Source of the DNA: Pseudomonadales bacterium
GTDB taxonomy: Bacteria > Pseudomonadota > Gammaproteobacteria > Steroidobacterales > Steroidobacteraceae
Reading direction: 5' to 3'
Assembly (NCBI GenBank): GCA_020442965.1
Contig: JAGRJB010000150.1
Coordinates: 1 to 6,877 of the forward strand
Length of the DNA stretch: 6,877 nucleotides
The first letter of the stretch is position 1. Each line of letters begins with the position of its first letter. A program made the translations under genes and the position numbers. The notes below the pieces were generated by a model. It had not been told where the DNA came from. It saw only the letters and a program-made list of their open reading frames with translations, and did no database searches. Shown here piece by piece: positions 1 through 5,381 of the stretch.

Positions 1-995
1 TGCAAACCGCGATAGCTGGCTGATAGTGCGATCAGAAGCGCGAACACCGGTGCTTTGATGATGCCAACCCAGAAGGTTGTCGGGCCAATAGCGGATTTCA
101 TTTCGGTCAGATACTGCACCAGCGGCATATCGAGCAGGAGTCGGCACAGTACCGCGCCGCCAGTCAGCCCGATCGCATCAGCTATCACTGTCAGCAGCGG
201 CAAGGCAATGACGAGGCCAGCCACGCGCGGCAGCACTAACACCTCGATCGGGTTTACACCACTCGCACGCAAGGCATCCACTTCCTCATTGAGCTTCATG
301 GCGCCAATCTCAGCGGCAAACGCGCTACCGGAGCGACCCGCAACGATGATCGCCGTGAGCAGTACTCCCAACTCGCGCAGCACGCCGATCGTCACTGTGT
401 CGACGACGTATATCTCGGCGCCGAACTGCCGCAACTCTTCCGCCGCGATATACGCGATGATGATGGTGATGAGAAATGCGATCAGTGAAACGATCGGTAC
501 CGCCGTGATACCGGTGTCATACACATGGCGCGCGATCGAGATGGGCCGCAAACGGCGGAAACTCGTGAGTACGGTAGTGCTCATCGCGGCTACCCGGCCG
601 ATGAAATCGAGGCCCGACTTCGCGTTTTCCACGCGCACCATGACTTGCTGACCGAGCGCCGAGATCGGCTGAAATTCAGATTCCGACGACTGCGGTGGCA
701 CAGGAGGCCCACCCTGATCGAGGGTCTTCTCGACCAGGTGTAACAACTCCGGCTCTGGCGTGCGCCATTCGACTTGCCGGCCAGCCGCCTGCACCTGCCG
801 CAAGAGCTTGCGCAGGCGCCACGCTCCCGATAGATCGAGCAATGCCGCGTTGCTGGTGGACACTCCCAGTGCGCCCGCCCCGCGCCAGTCGATGGCGCTC
901 AATTCCGCGTCGATGGCGGGAAGATTGGCGGCGAGCCACGCGCCGCTGAGCGTCAACTCGAGTCCGGTCGACGTGCGCTCGATCTGGGTATACAT
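1..995 (-). CDS. mlaE: STAS-MlaE fusion ABC permease (phospholipid transport), C-terminus cut by window edge
   Basis: Inner-membrane permease of an MlaFEDB-type ABC system that moves phospholipids or related hydrophobic molecules between the inner membrane and the periplasmic MCE protein MlaD. I translated the reverse strand by hand: 331 codons are open from ATG 995 to the window edge. Residues 3-95 form a divergent STAS domain (ALLDLSGAWRLRKLL around 51-65), which in other species is the separate protein MlaB. A linker rich in P, S and E spans about 95-110. The MlaE core follows, with a hydrophobic segment at about 165-183 and the family hallmark at 207-249 (VAGRSGSAFAAEIG, then MKLNEEVDALRASGVNP). 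The usual GTMK reads GAMK here. STAS fusions are generally about 370-380 aa, so some 40-50 residues are missing. The start is chosen because the ATG precedes the STAS fold directly and a weak AGGG lies 6 nt upstream. MlaF and MlaD genes would be expected beyond the left edge (inference). Confidence 0.93.
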   Translation of the reverse strand, partial: MYTQIERTSTGLELTLSGAWLAANLPAIDAELSAIDWRGAGALGVSTSNAALLDLSGAWRLRKLLRQVQAAGRQVEWRTPEPELLHLVEKTLDQGGPPVPPQSSESEFQPISALGQQVMVRVENAKSGLDFIGRVAAMSTTVLTSFRRLRPISIARHVYDTGITAVPIVSLIAFLITIIIAYIAAEELRQFGAEIYVVDTVTIGVLRELGVLLTAIIVAGRSGSAFAAEIGAMKLNEEVDALRASGVNPIEVLVLPRVAGLVIALPLLTVIADAIGLTGGAVLCRLLLDMPLVQYLTEMKSAIGPTTFWVGIIKAPVFALLIALSASYRGL

Positions 996-1062
996 CTTGT
1001 GCCCTAAGATCGCATTCCGGTGCTGCTGATGCAATCGCGGCGGTCGCGGTGAAGCCGTATGG

Positions 1063-1092
1063 GCGTCACGCTCGCCCGCAGCGTCACGCTCG
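1063..1092. repeat. Short direct repeat, 12 bp twice
   Basis: GCGTCACGCTCG occurs at 1063-1074 and again at 1081-1092, an 18-bp period. The second copy runs into the left arm of the 15-bp-stem hairpin. It lies in the 163-bp gap between the TPR gene and mlaE. It may be a small duplication or paired regulator half-sites; nothing in the sequence decides. Confidence 0.35.
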
Positions 1093-1123
1093 ACGCGGCG
1101 CGCTGGTCGCGCGCCGCGTCGAG
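1089..1123 (-). terminator. Long GC-rich hairpin between the TPR gene and mlaE; possible terminator
   Basis: Positions 1089-1103 and 1109-1123 are perfect 15-bp inverted repeats (CTCGACGCGGCGCGC and its complement) around a 5-nt loop at 1104-1108. The stem starts 35 nt past the TPR gene stop and 94 nt before the mlaE start. It could end the TPR transcript, but no T-tract follows on either strand, so it is not a textbook intrinsic terminator. A mRNA-stabilising stem or a dispersed palindromic repeat are alternatives. The inverted repeat itself is certain; its role is inference. Confidence 0.45.
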
Positions 1124-1158
1124 GCTAGGTGCCTAACAAATATGACGTCGTGGCGCGT

Positions 1159-1800
1159 TCACTTCTTCGGAGGCTTATAGACCATGAGATCCCGCTTCAG
1201 CAGCTTGGCTAACGACTGCTGATAGAAGTCGCTGCTCTTGGCGGCTGCATCCAGGAATTCCAGCATCTCCGCCTTGTCCTGCGGCGTATCGCAGCCCTTG
1301 AACCGCCCTTCCATATACCACATCGGGTAGCCGAGCTGCCCAGCGATACGGCCAAATTGCGCCGATCGATGAATGAGCTGAGCGGCACGGCAAACATCTT
1401 TCGTTGCCTTGTTCAGTCCCTCGAGATGCAGATAGCCGATGACGAACAACGCCTGCGGATAGTCGGCGGCGACGGCAGCTTCGCGATGCTCGCCCGCCTT
1501 CTCTCCCTGCCCCGAATAGCCATAGACGCGGCCGAGTTCATACTGTAGTCGGGGATTCGCGGGATCGCGTGCGACCGCAACCTCGCAGGCCGCGATCGCG
1601 GCCGGCAGATCCATCTGCGGCTTCTCGAGCCCCGGCAAAACATGAAACGGATCGTCCGGGTGCGAGGCCAGGACATCGCAACCGGTCGGCTTTTGCGAGT
1701 ATTTCGACGGATCAAACTTGAATGTTTCGCCGGCGCCGGCAGTCACTGACAAGAGAAGTGCCAGCGACGCCGCGCCGAGCAGGACGTTGAATCTGATCAC
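1159..1800 (-). CDS. Secreted TPR/Sel1-like repeat protein
   Basis: Predicted 213-aa exported protein of unknown specific function. It starts with a typical signal peptide: a short basic stretch (MIRF), a hydrophobic core at about 6-20, and an AGA cleavage site near residue 23. The mature part has TPR-like helical pairs: about 66-111 (AAIAACEVAVARDPANPRLQYELGRVYGY is the recognisable stretch, here in part) and about 115-149, where a Sel1-like segment reads ALFVIGYLHLEGL. The four cysteines at 41, 72, 137 and 170 would all be periplasmic and could form disulfides. Starts at TTG 1818 or 1815 are possible, but GTG 1800 has a GGAGGT Shine-Dalgarno just upstream and gives a clean signal peptide. 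It lies 104 bp after the ABC permease on the same strand, so cotranscription with it is possible but not shown. TPR/Sel1 proteins usually mediate protein-protein contacts; the partner is unknown. Confidence 0.8.
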   Translation of the reverse strand: MIRFNVLLGAASLALLLSVTAGAGETFKFDPSKYSQKPTGCDVLASHPDDPFHVLPGLEKPQMDLPAAIAACEVAVARDPANPRLQYELGRVYGYSGQGEKAGEHREAAVAADYPQALFVIGYLHLEGLNKATKDVCRAAQLIHRSAQFGRIAGQLGYPMWYMEGRFKGCDTPQDKAEMLEFLDAAAKSSDFYQQSLAKLLKRDLMVYKPPKK

Positions 1801-1803
1801 AAG

Positions 1804-1809
1804 ACCTCC
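1804..1809 (-). promoter_or_regulatory. Ribosome binding site fixing a GTG start
   Basis: GGAGGT on the minus strand ends 3 nt before GTG 1800. It favours this start over the upstream in-frame TTG codons at 1818 and 1815, which have no purine-rich sequence in front of them. Confidence 0.65.
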
Positions 1810-1904
1810 GCACAACAAACGAGCGGCACGGCGCCGCCCGTCAGTGTCGCCAGAGTGCTCGCATAACGCAAACGCGATCGATCAACCGAGCTTGCGGCGG
1901 ACGC

Positions 1905-2876
1905 TCAGGTGTCGTCGCGATAGCGGCGGATTCGAATTGCACCGAATAGCAGTAGCGCCGCCGCAGCAAGCCCGAGCCACAAGCTTGGGCTGAGCAGAAA
2001 TCCCGTCGTATTGATCCCTTGCAGCGCTCGATCGAGCGGCAGTACCGCAGCAGCGGCGGCGTCGCCTTTACCGGCGCCCAACGAGGCCTCGAAGCTGAAC
2101 ATCCCCCACACGTCCATAAAGCGGCGACCGATGAACGCACTGATGTACGAGCTGCCGAATAGCGCTCGCTCGCCGAACGCGAGAATGACGGGCGGCAGTA
2201 CTGCCCACAGGAACACATTGCGACGCGCCCATGCGGAAACCAGCAACAAATAGCTGGCGATGGGTGAGTACCACAGCACGGCCACAACGAATGTCACGAG
2301 CATCAAGCCCTGCGCCTTCAACCAGACAGCCGCGTCCCAGATCGGCGGGAAGTTGCCAGGCGTCAGGCTGCTGAACTTCAGGGCCGCGATCCCGCTGAAT
2401 GCCAACTGCGTGACCGTCCCCAACAACAATGCGATCAACGGTGCAAGCACGAGCCCGACGAGCAATTTTGCGAGCACGGTGGACGTGTCTGATATCGGCA
2501 TCGACTTCCAGAAGAGGATACTGCGGTCCTTGCGCTCGCTGTAGAGCGAATCGAGTAGATAGAAGAACACGACAATTCCGATCGCGAGCATCTCGAGGCC
2601 GACGAACGCCAGCAATGTTATGAGGTACAGCGTCTGCTTTTTCTGTGGCGACAAATTCATGTAGGTCTGGAGTCCGGCCCGTCGTTCAGCATCGAGCTGC
2701 TGGACCGGCTGGTCGGTACCATCGACATCTATGGACATATGGACTACGCCGCGAGTCGAAATGCTACCGCCGATCGCGGTAAGCAGAATGGCGGCAGCGG
2801 CAACGATCAGCGGTACCAACCACAGCGCACGATGCTCCCAGAACTCGCGTCGCACGAGCGTGATCAGGCTGTTCAT
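1905..2876 (-). CDS. ABC-2 type transporter permease
   Basis: Membrane subunit (323 aa) of an ABC exporter, paired with the ATPase encoded just upstream. Hydrophobic segments fit six TM helices at roughly 18-38, 83-107, 135-160, 188-213, 220-236 and 298-314. An extracytoplasmic loop lies at about 40-80. After the second helix comes SERKDRSILFWKSMPISD (113-130), the cytoplasmic coupling stretch that ABC-2 permeases of this kind carry before helix 3. The tail is basic (IRIRRYR). The start codon overlaps the ATPase stop as ATGA, and a strong GGAGGTG (minus strand, 2888-2882) sits within the end of the ATPase gene, so translation is probably coupled. The substrate cannot be read from sequence. 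Relatives in GntR-linked operons are associated with antimicrobial peptides or cell-wall-active compounds, which is family knowledge rather than evidence here. Confidence 0.9.
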   Translation of the reverse strand: MNSLITLVRREFWEHRALWLVPLIVAAAAILLTAIGGSISTRGVVHMSIDVDGTDQPVQQLDAERRAGLQTYMNLSPQKKQTLYLITLLAFVGLEMLAIGIVVFFYLLDSLYSERKDRSILFWKSMPISDTSTVLAKLLVGLVLAPLIALLLGTVTQLAFSGIAALKFSSLTPGNFPPIWDAAVWLKAQGLMLVTFVVAVLWYSPIASYLLLVSAWARRNVFLWAVLPPVILAFGERALFGSSYISAFIGRRFMDVWGMFSFEASLGAGKGDAAAAAVLPLDRALQGINTTGFLLSPSLWLGLAAAALLLFGAIRIRRYRDDT

Positions 2877-3760
2877 GCCGCCACCTCCGCAGCCGGGGAT
2901 ACCCAGGCACCTGGTGGCTGCATCCGGGCGACGAACAGATCGGTGATACTGGGCGTACGGGTCTCGCCGAGCTGCGCCAGTTCGCTTGCAGTGCGGTTCT
3001 CGAACATCATGGCGGTGCGGCCGAATACCTCGCGTTCATAGAAGGGTCCGAGCGCACGAGCGCGCGGCAGGTTTTCGGGGGTTGGCACGAGCTGCACGAA
3101 GCGCTCGCCCAGCGATTCAACCGATTGCGACAGCACGATCTTGCCGTGCTGAATGAACGCCACATCGGTCAACAGATGCTCGACCTCTTCGACCTGATGA
3201 GTCGTCACGAGAATGGTGCGGTCTTTATCGAAGTAGTCATTCAAGAGCGTGTCGTAAAACGAGCGACGGAACAGCAGATCGAGCCCGAGGGTTGGCTCGT
3301 CGAGCACGAGCAGTTTGGCGTCGATCGCGAGGATCAGGGCCAGGTGCAGCTGCGTCACCATCCCTTTGGAGAGCGTGCCCACGCGTTTGCTCATGCCGAT
3401 GTCGGTCTTGCGCAGGAATTCCTCGGCGCGAGCCCGCTCGAAGCGTGGATGCACGCCAGCCACGAAGTCGAGTGTCTGGGACACCTTGATCCAGCGCGGC
3501 AACACCGCCACGTCCGCGATGAACGATACGTTCTGCATGAGTGCGTCGCGCTCGCGGCGCGGATCGAGTCCTAACACCCGGAGGTCGCCCTCGAACGCAG
3601 TGAGCCCGAGGATCGCCTTGATGGCGGATGTCTTGCCGGAACCGTTGGGCCCGATGAGGCCGACGATCCGGCCGGCTTCGACCGTCAGGTCGACGCCTTG
3701 CAGCGCATGCGTGCTGCCATAATTCTTGGTGAGACCGCGCGCTTCAACCACGGTTGTCAT
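2873..3760 (-). CDS. ABC transporter ATP-binding protein (YtrB/BcrA-like)
   Basis: Cytoplasmic ATPase (295 aa) that powers the adjacent ABC-2 permease. From ATG 3760 the motifs are: A-loop Tyr14 (TKNYG), Walker A GPNGSGKT at 37-44, signature LSKGM at 130-134 in place of LSGGQ, Walker B LLVLDEP at 150-156, D-loop GLD ending at 161 and switch His188 (VTTHQVEEVEH). The Q-loop region reads SFIADVAVLPRW (79-90), with no glutamine where one is usual. A roughly 75-residue C-terminal extension follows the nucleotide-binding domain. The ATG at 3760 is preferred to 3769 or further upstream because AGGA lies 8 nt before it and homologous proteins begin just before the VEARGLTKNYG stretch. It overlaps the end of gntR by 17 bp and the permease start by 4 bp, a tightly coupled operon. 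Confidence 0.93.
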   Translation of the reverse strand: MTTVVEARGLTKNYGSTHALQGVDLTVEAGRIVGLIGPNGSGKTSAIKAILGLTAFEGDLRVLGLDPRRERDALMQNVSFIADVAVLPRWIKVSQTLDFVAGVHPRFERARAEEFLRKTDIGMSKRVGTLSKGMVTQLHLALILAIDAKLLVLDEPTLGLDLLFRRSFYDTLLNDYFDKDRTILVTTHQVEEVEHLLTDVAFIQHGKIVLSQSVESLGERFVQLVPTPENLPRARALGPFYEREVFGRTAMMFENRTASELAQLGETRTPSITDLFVARMQPPGAWVSPAAEVAA

Positions 3761-4178
3761 TGTCTGCATCCTGATTCGTGCCGGGTCCCTGCGACGCGAG
3801 CGTCGGGAACGGTTGCGAGGGCGCGCTGGCACCGTGCTTCAACAGGTCATCGGGCGAGAGCCCCAAGCGTTGAATAGTGGCGTAGATTTTCGGCCAGTCA
3901 ACGTCGAGGAAGTTCTGCCGCTCATCCTTCATCAGGGCACGGGTTGCGCCATCGGTGACGAACATGCCACGACCGCGCCGCTTTTCCACCAGCTGTTCAT
4001 CCACCAACTGTTGGTACCCCTTCAACACGGTCAGCGGATTGAGACGAAACTCGGCCGCGACACTGCGGACCGAGGGTAGCGGATCGCCTTCCTTGAGGAT
4101 GCCCTCGAGGATCATCGCTACCACACGGTCGCGCAGTTGCCGGTAGATCGGCTGGCTGTCGTCCCATTGCGGATCCAT
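3744..4178 (-). CDS. YtrA-subfamily GntR transcriptional regulator
   Basis: DNA-binding repressor of 144 aa. Residues about 8-75 form the GntR winged helix: PIYRQLRDRVVAMILEG, then GDPLPSVRSVAAEFRLNP (recognition helix region), then the wing EKRRGRGMFV. Only about 40 residues of helical dimerisation region follow, the short form that defines the YtrA subfamily, plus a low-complexity tail rich in A, P, N and D. There is no large ligand-binding domain. ATG 4178 has GGAG about 5 nt upstream; an in-frame TTG at 4232 would add 18 residues of non-conserved look. YtrA-type regulators typically repress their own operon of ABC transporter genes. The downstream ATPase and permease genes and the palindrome over the operon promoter agree with that role. 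The inducer is not evident. Confidence 0.92.
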   Translation of the reverse strand: MDPQWDDSQPIYRQLRDRVVAMILEGILKEGDPLPSVRSVAAEFRLNPLTVLKGYQQLVDEQLVEKRRGRGMFVTDGATRALMKDERQNFLDVDWPKIYATIQRLGLSPDDLLKHGASAPSQPFPTLASQGPGTNQDADNDNRG

Positions 4179-4215
4179 GCGCGCTCCAGCTGTGGCCTGT
4201 TGGCTGATTTCAGTG

Positions 4216-4231
4216 TGCCCTGTATTGGGCA
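4216..4231 (-). repeat. Small inverted repeat between the small ORF and gntR
   Basis: TGCCC (4216-4220) and GGGCA (4227-4231) flank a 6-nt loop, in the 62-bp gap between the small ORF stop and the gntR start. As RNA this would be a 5-bp stem ahead of the gntR ribosome binding site. It could be a processing or attenuation element, or a weak operator half-site pair. It is short enough to be chance. Confidence 0.25.
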
Positions 4232-4240
4232 ACGACTGGA

Positions 4241-4399
4241 CTAGCGTACCAGAGCACTCGCCACAACCGTTGCGACATGCGTGCTAGTGCCATTCCAGCG
4301 CACCAGCGAGGTTGAATCGATGAACGTCCAACTTACCGCAATGGCCAGAACAACAGCGATGGCGGCACAGGCAAAGGTCTTTACAACGTTGGCAGGCAT
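4241..4399 (-). CDS. Small single-TM membrane protein, leader gene of the GntR/ABC operon
   Basis: A 52-aa ORF of unrecognised family. It starts at ATG 4399 behind an AAGGAG 6 nt upstream (minus strand, 4411-4406), the best Shine-Dalgarno in the window, and ends with TAG at 4241. Lys7 precedes a hydrophobic segment at about 8-25 (TFACAAIAVVLAIAVSW, with one Cys at 11). A short polar part (IDSTSLVRWNGTSTHVAT) and a mildly hydrophobic tail ending VR follow. The segment could be a TM anchor or an uncleaved signal. The ORF lies between the operon promoter/operator and gntR, in the same orientation, with a 62-bp gap to gntR, so it should be transcribed first in the operon. Plausible roles are a small accessory subunit of the ABC transporter, an envelope sensor, or a translated leader; none is shown. 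Confidence 0.75.
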   Translation of the reverse strand: MPANVVKTFACAAIAVVLAIAVSWTFIDSTSLVRWNGTSTHVATVVASALVR

Positions 4400-4405
4400 T
4401 TGAAT

Positions 4406-4411
4406 CTCCTT
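4406..4411 (-). promoter_or_regulatory. Strong ribosome binding site of the small membrane protein
   Basis: AAGGAG on the minus strand, 6 nt before ATG 4399. Near-consensus sequence and spacing are the main support for the 52-aa ORF being translated. Confidence 0.75.
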
Positions 4412-4462
4412 AGAACTTGACGGGCTTGGCGCTCTGCACCATGCAGTTCGCCTCTCGCCTTG

Positions 4463-4484
4463 GTGTTGTATTCAACTACAACAC
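4463..4484. promoter_or_regulatory. Palindromic operator, probable GntR (YtrA-type) binding site
   Basis: GTGTTGTA (4463-4470) and TACAACAC (4477-4484) are perfect inverted repeats around a 6-bp spacer. The repeat covers the -10 box of the minus-strand operon promoter, so a bound dimer would block RNA polymerase. With one base added on each side it reads GGTG-N16-CACT. I recall a GGTG-N16-CACC type site for a Xanthomonas YtrA-type regulator, which this would match at 7 of 8 positions; that comparison is from memory. The regulator is most likely the GntR protein of the same operon. Confidence 0.65.
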
Positions 4485-4498
4485 TAGCTCAGTGTCAA
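4470..4498 (-). promoter_or_regulatory. Sigma70-type promoter of the small ORF-gntR-ABC operon
   Basis: On the minus strand a consensus -35 box, TTGACA (4498-4493), is followed after exactly 17 bp by TTGAAT (4475-4470), a 4-of-6 match to the -10 consensus. Transcription would begin near 4463, giving a leader of roughly 60 nt before the small ORF. The -10 box sits in the palindromic operator. Confidence 0.62.
4481..4495. repeat. Second dyad overlapping the operator and the -35 box
   Basis: ACACT (4481-4485) and AGTGT (4491-4495) form an inverted repeat with a 5-bp spacer. Its left arm shares ACAC with the right arm of the larger operator and its right arm enters the -35 box. It may be a second or alternative regulator site. 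Confidence 0.35.
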
Positions 4499-4559
4499 GA
4501 GGCGTAACCCAATTTCTTTCGCTGCCACGTTCAACGCTGACCGATCGTCTGCCCGCCAG

Positions 4560-4615
4560 TGTATTCATGAAATATAAGTTATTGTTTTGTAAAGTAATTC
4601 AAGACTTTCACCGTA
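4560..4615. promoter_or_regulatory. AT-rich patch, probable promoter region of the ECF sigma gene
   Basis: This stretch is strikingly A/T-rich against GC-rich surroundings and contains the 8-bp palindrome TTCATGAA (4564-4571), TATAAG (4573-4578) and a T/A run through about 4600. Promoter function for the plus-strand sigma gene is plausible, but no -35/-10 pair with good spacing stands out. It may instead be recognised by the ECF factor itself. The boxes are unassigned. Confidence 0.35.
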
Positions 4616-4805
4616 TCCTTGTCCCGGCAGTCGCCGGCGCATCCCCGCCACGCGTCCCCAGGATGTCGGCCCGAAAATCTGGCTCGGGCTTGGCGACCCG
4701 CGATTCGTGAGCAGCGTCGTCGCAACTTTCACGCCGCTCGATGCCGGCCGGGCGCCGCGGCGGGAGCGCTACGCTCCACGTGTGCGGACGCGTAGAGTTG
4801 CGCCG

Positions 4806-5381
4806 ATGGACGATTCCTGCGACGACGCGCAATTGATGCTCGACTATGCCAGTGGCAATGCGCATGCGTTCGAACTGCTTTACGCGCGCCATCGCGCGCC
4901 GCTCTATCGTTACCTGATGCGTCACGCACGCGATCCAGAGCTTGCTAACGACTTGTTTCAGGATGTCTGGGGTCGGGTCATTGCTAACAGGTCACGCTAT
5001 GAACCGCGCGCCAAATTTCAGACGTTTCTGTTCACGCTCGCGCATAACTGCTTTATCGATCATTGTCGCCGCACGTCGGCACGACCGCGCGGTACGTCGA
5101 TCGATGCAACGGATACCGCCGACGTACTCGAGGGACCCGAGAACTTGCGCCCGGACGTCGAGCTGGAGCGTGCGGACGATAAAGCACGCTATCGCGCCGC
5201 ACTCGCGACCTTGCCGCCCGAACAGCGCGATGTGTTCTTGTTGCACGAGGAATCGGCGCTCTCCGTCGAGGAGATCGCCAAGGTGGTCGGCATTGGGACT
5301 GAGACCGCCAAGAGCCGTCTGAGGTACGCTGTCAACAAGCTGAAACGCGCCATGACACCGGAGCCGAGCGAGATTCAATGA
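4806..5381 (+). CDS. ECF-family RNA polymerase sigma factor
   Basis: Alternative sigma factor of 191 aa with only regions 2 and 4. Region 2 spans about 22-90: ELLYARHRAPLYRYLMRHA, then the core-binding stretch DLFQDVWGRV (49-58) and the promoter-melting part FQTFLFTLAHNCFIDHCRR (71-89, here in part). A variable linker at about 91-130 is followed by region 4 at 133-183, starting LPPEQRDVFLL, with the DNA-binding helix-turn-helix LSVEEIAKVVGIGTETAKSR at 152-171. ATG 4806 gives the usual ECF length. In-frame GTG 4707 would add 33 mostly Arg/Ala residues; neither start has a good ribosome binding site. The stop overlaps the next gene as ATGA, so sigma and putative anti-sigma are translationally coupled. 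The target regulon is unknown; autoregulation is common in the family. Confidence 0.9.
   Translation: MDDSCDDAQLMLDYASGNAHAFELLYARHRAPLYRYLMRHARDPELANDLFQDVWGRVIANRSRYEPRAKFQTFLFTLAHNCFIDHCRRTSARPRGTSIDATDTADVLEGPENLRPDVELERADDKARYRAALATLPPEQRDVFLLHEESALSVEEIAKVVGIGTETAKSRLRYAVNKLKRAMTPEPSEIQ

Larger units (their letters stand above)
4400..4805. other. Divergent intergenic region between the ABC operon and the ECF sigma gene
   Basis: About 400 bp with no convincing gene. From left to right it holds the small ORF's 5' leader (4400-4462), the promoter with overlapping palindromes (4463-4498), unassigned sequence (4499-4559), an AT-rich patch (4560-4615) and GC-rich sequence up to the sigma-factor start. 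A small 5-bp-stem dyad, CCGGC-AGTC-GCCGG, lies at 4624-4637. If the sigma factor starts at GTG 4707 instead of ATG 4806, the last 99 bp are coding. Confidence 0.6.

Noticed and set aside
55..651. 198-codon plus-strand frame at the left end
   Set aside because: It is fully antisense to the MlaE core, whose conserved motif at residues 207-249 is clear. The plus-strand product is Ser/Thr/Arg low complexity without domains.
1905..1960. Terminator after the permease gene
   Set aside because: Only 4-5-bp dyads without a T-run are seen in the 1801-1904 gap, which is not enough to call a terminator.
1841..2287. 148-codon minus-strand frame overlapping the permease end
   Set aside because: It is a different frame of the same strand as the permease, Cys/Arg/Ser-rich with no recognisable fold, while the permease frame shows regular TM helices.
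3125..3574. 149-codon plus-strand frame
   Set aside because: It is antisense to the ABC ATPase between its signature/Walker B and Walker A regions; a mirror-frame product.
3761..3832. Upstream extension of the ABC ATPase to 3832
   Set aside because: The added residues are Arg-rich and come from the shadow frame of gntR. ATG 3760 has a spaced AGGA and begins just before the conserved A-loop region.
4178..4232. TTG 4232 as the start of the GntR regulator
   Set aside because: It would add 18 residues that do not resemble the family N-terminus and would place the start nearly at the small ORF stop. ATG 4178 has a GGAG at good spacing.
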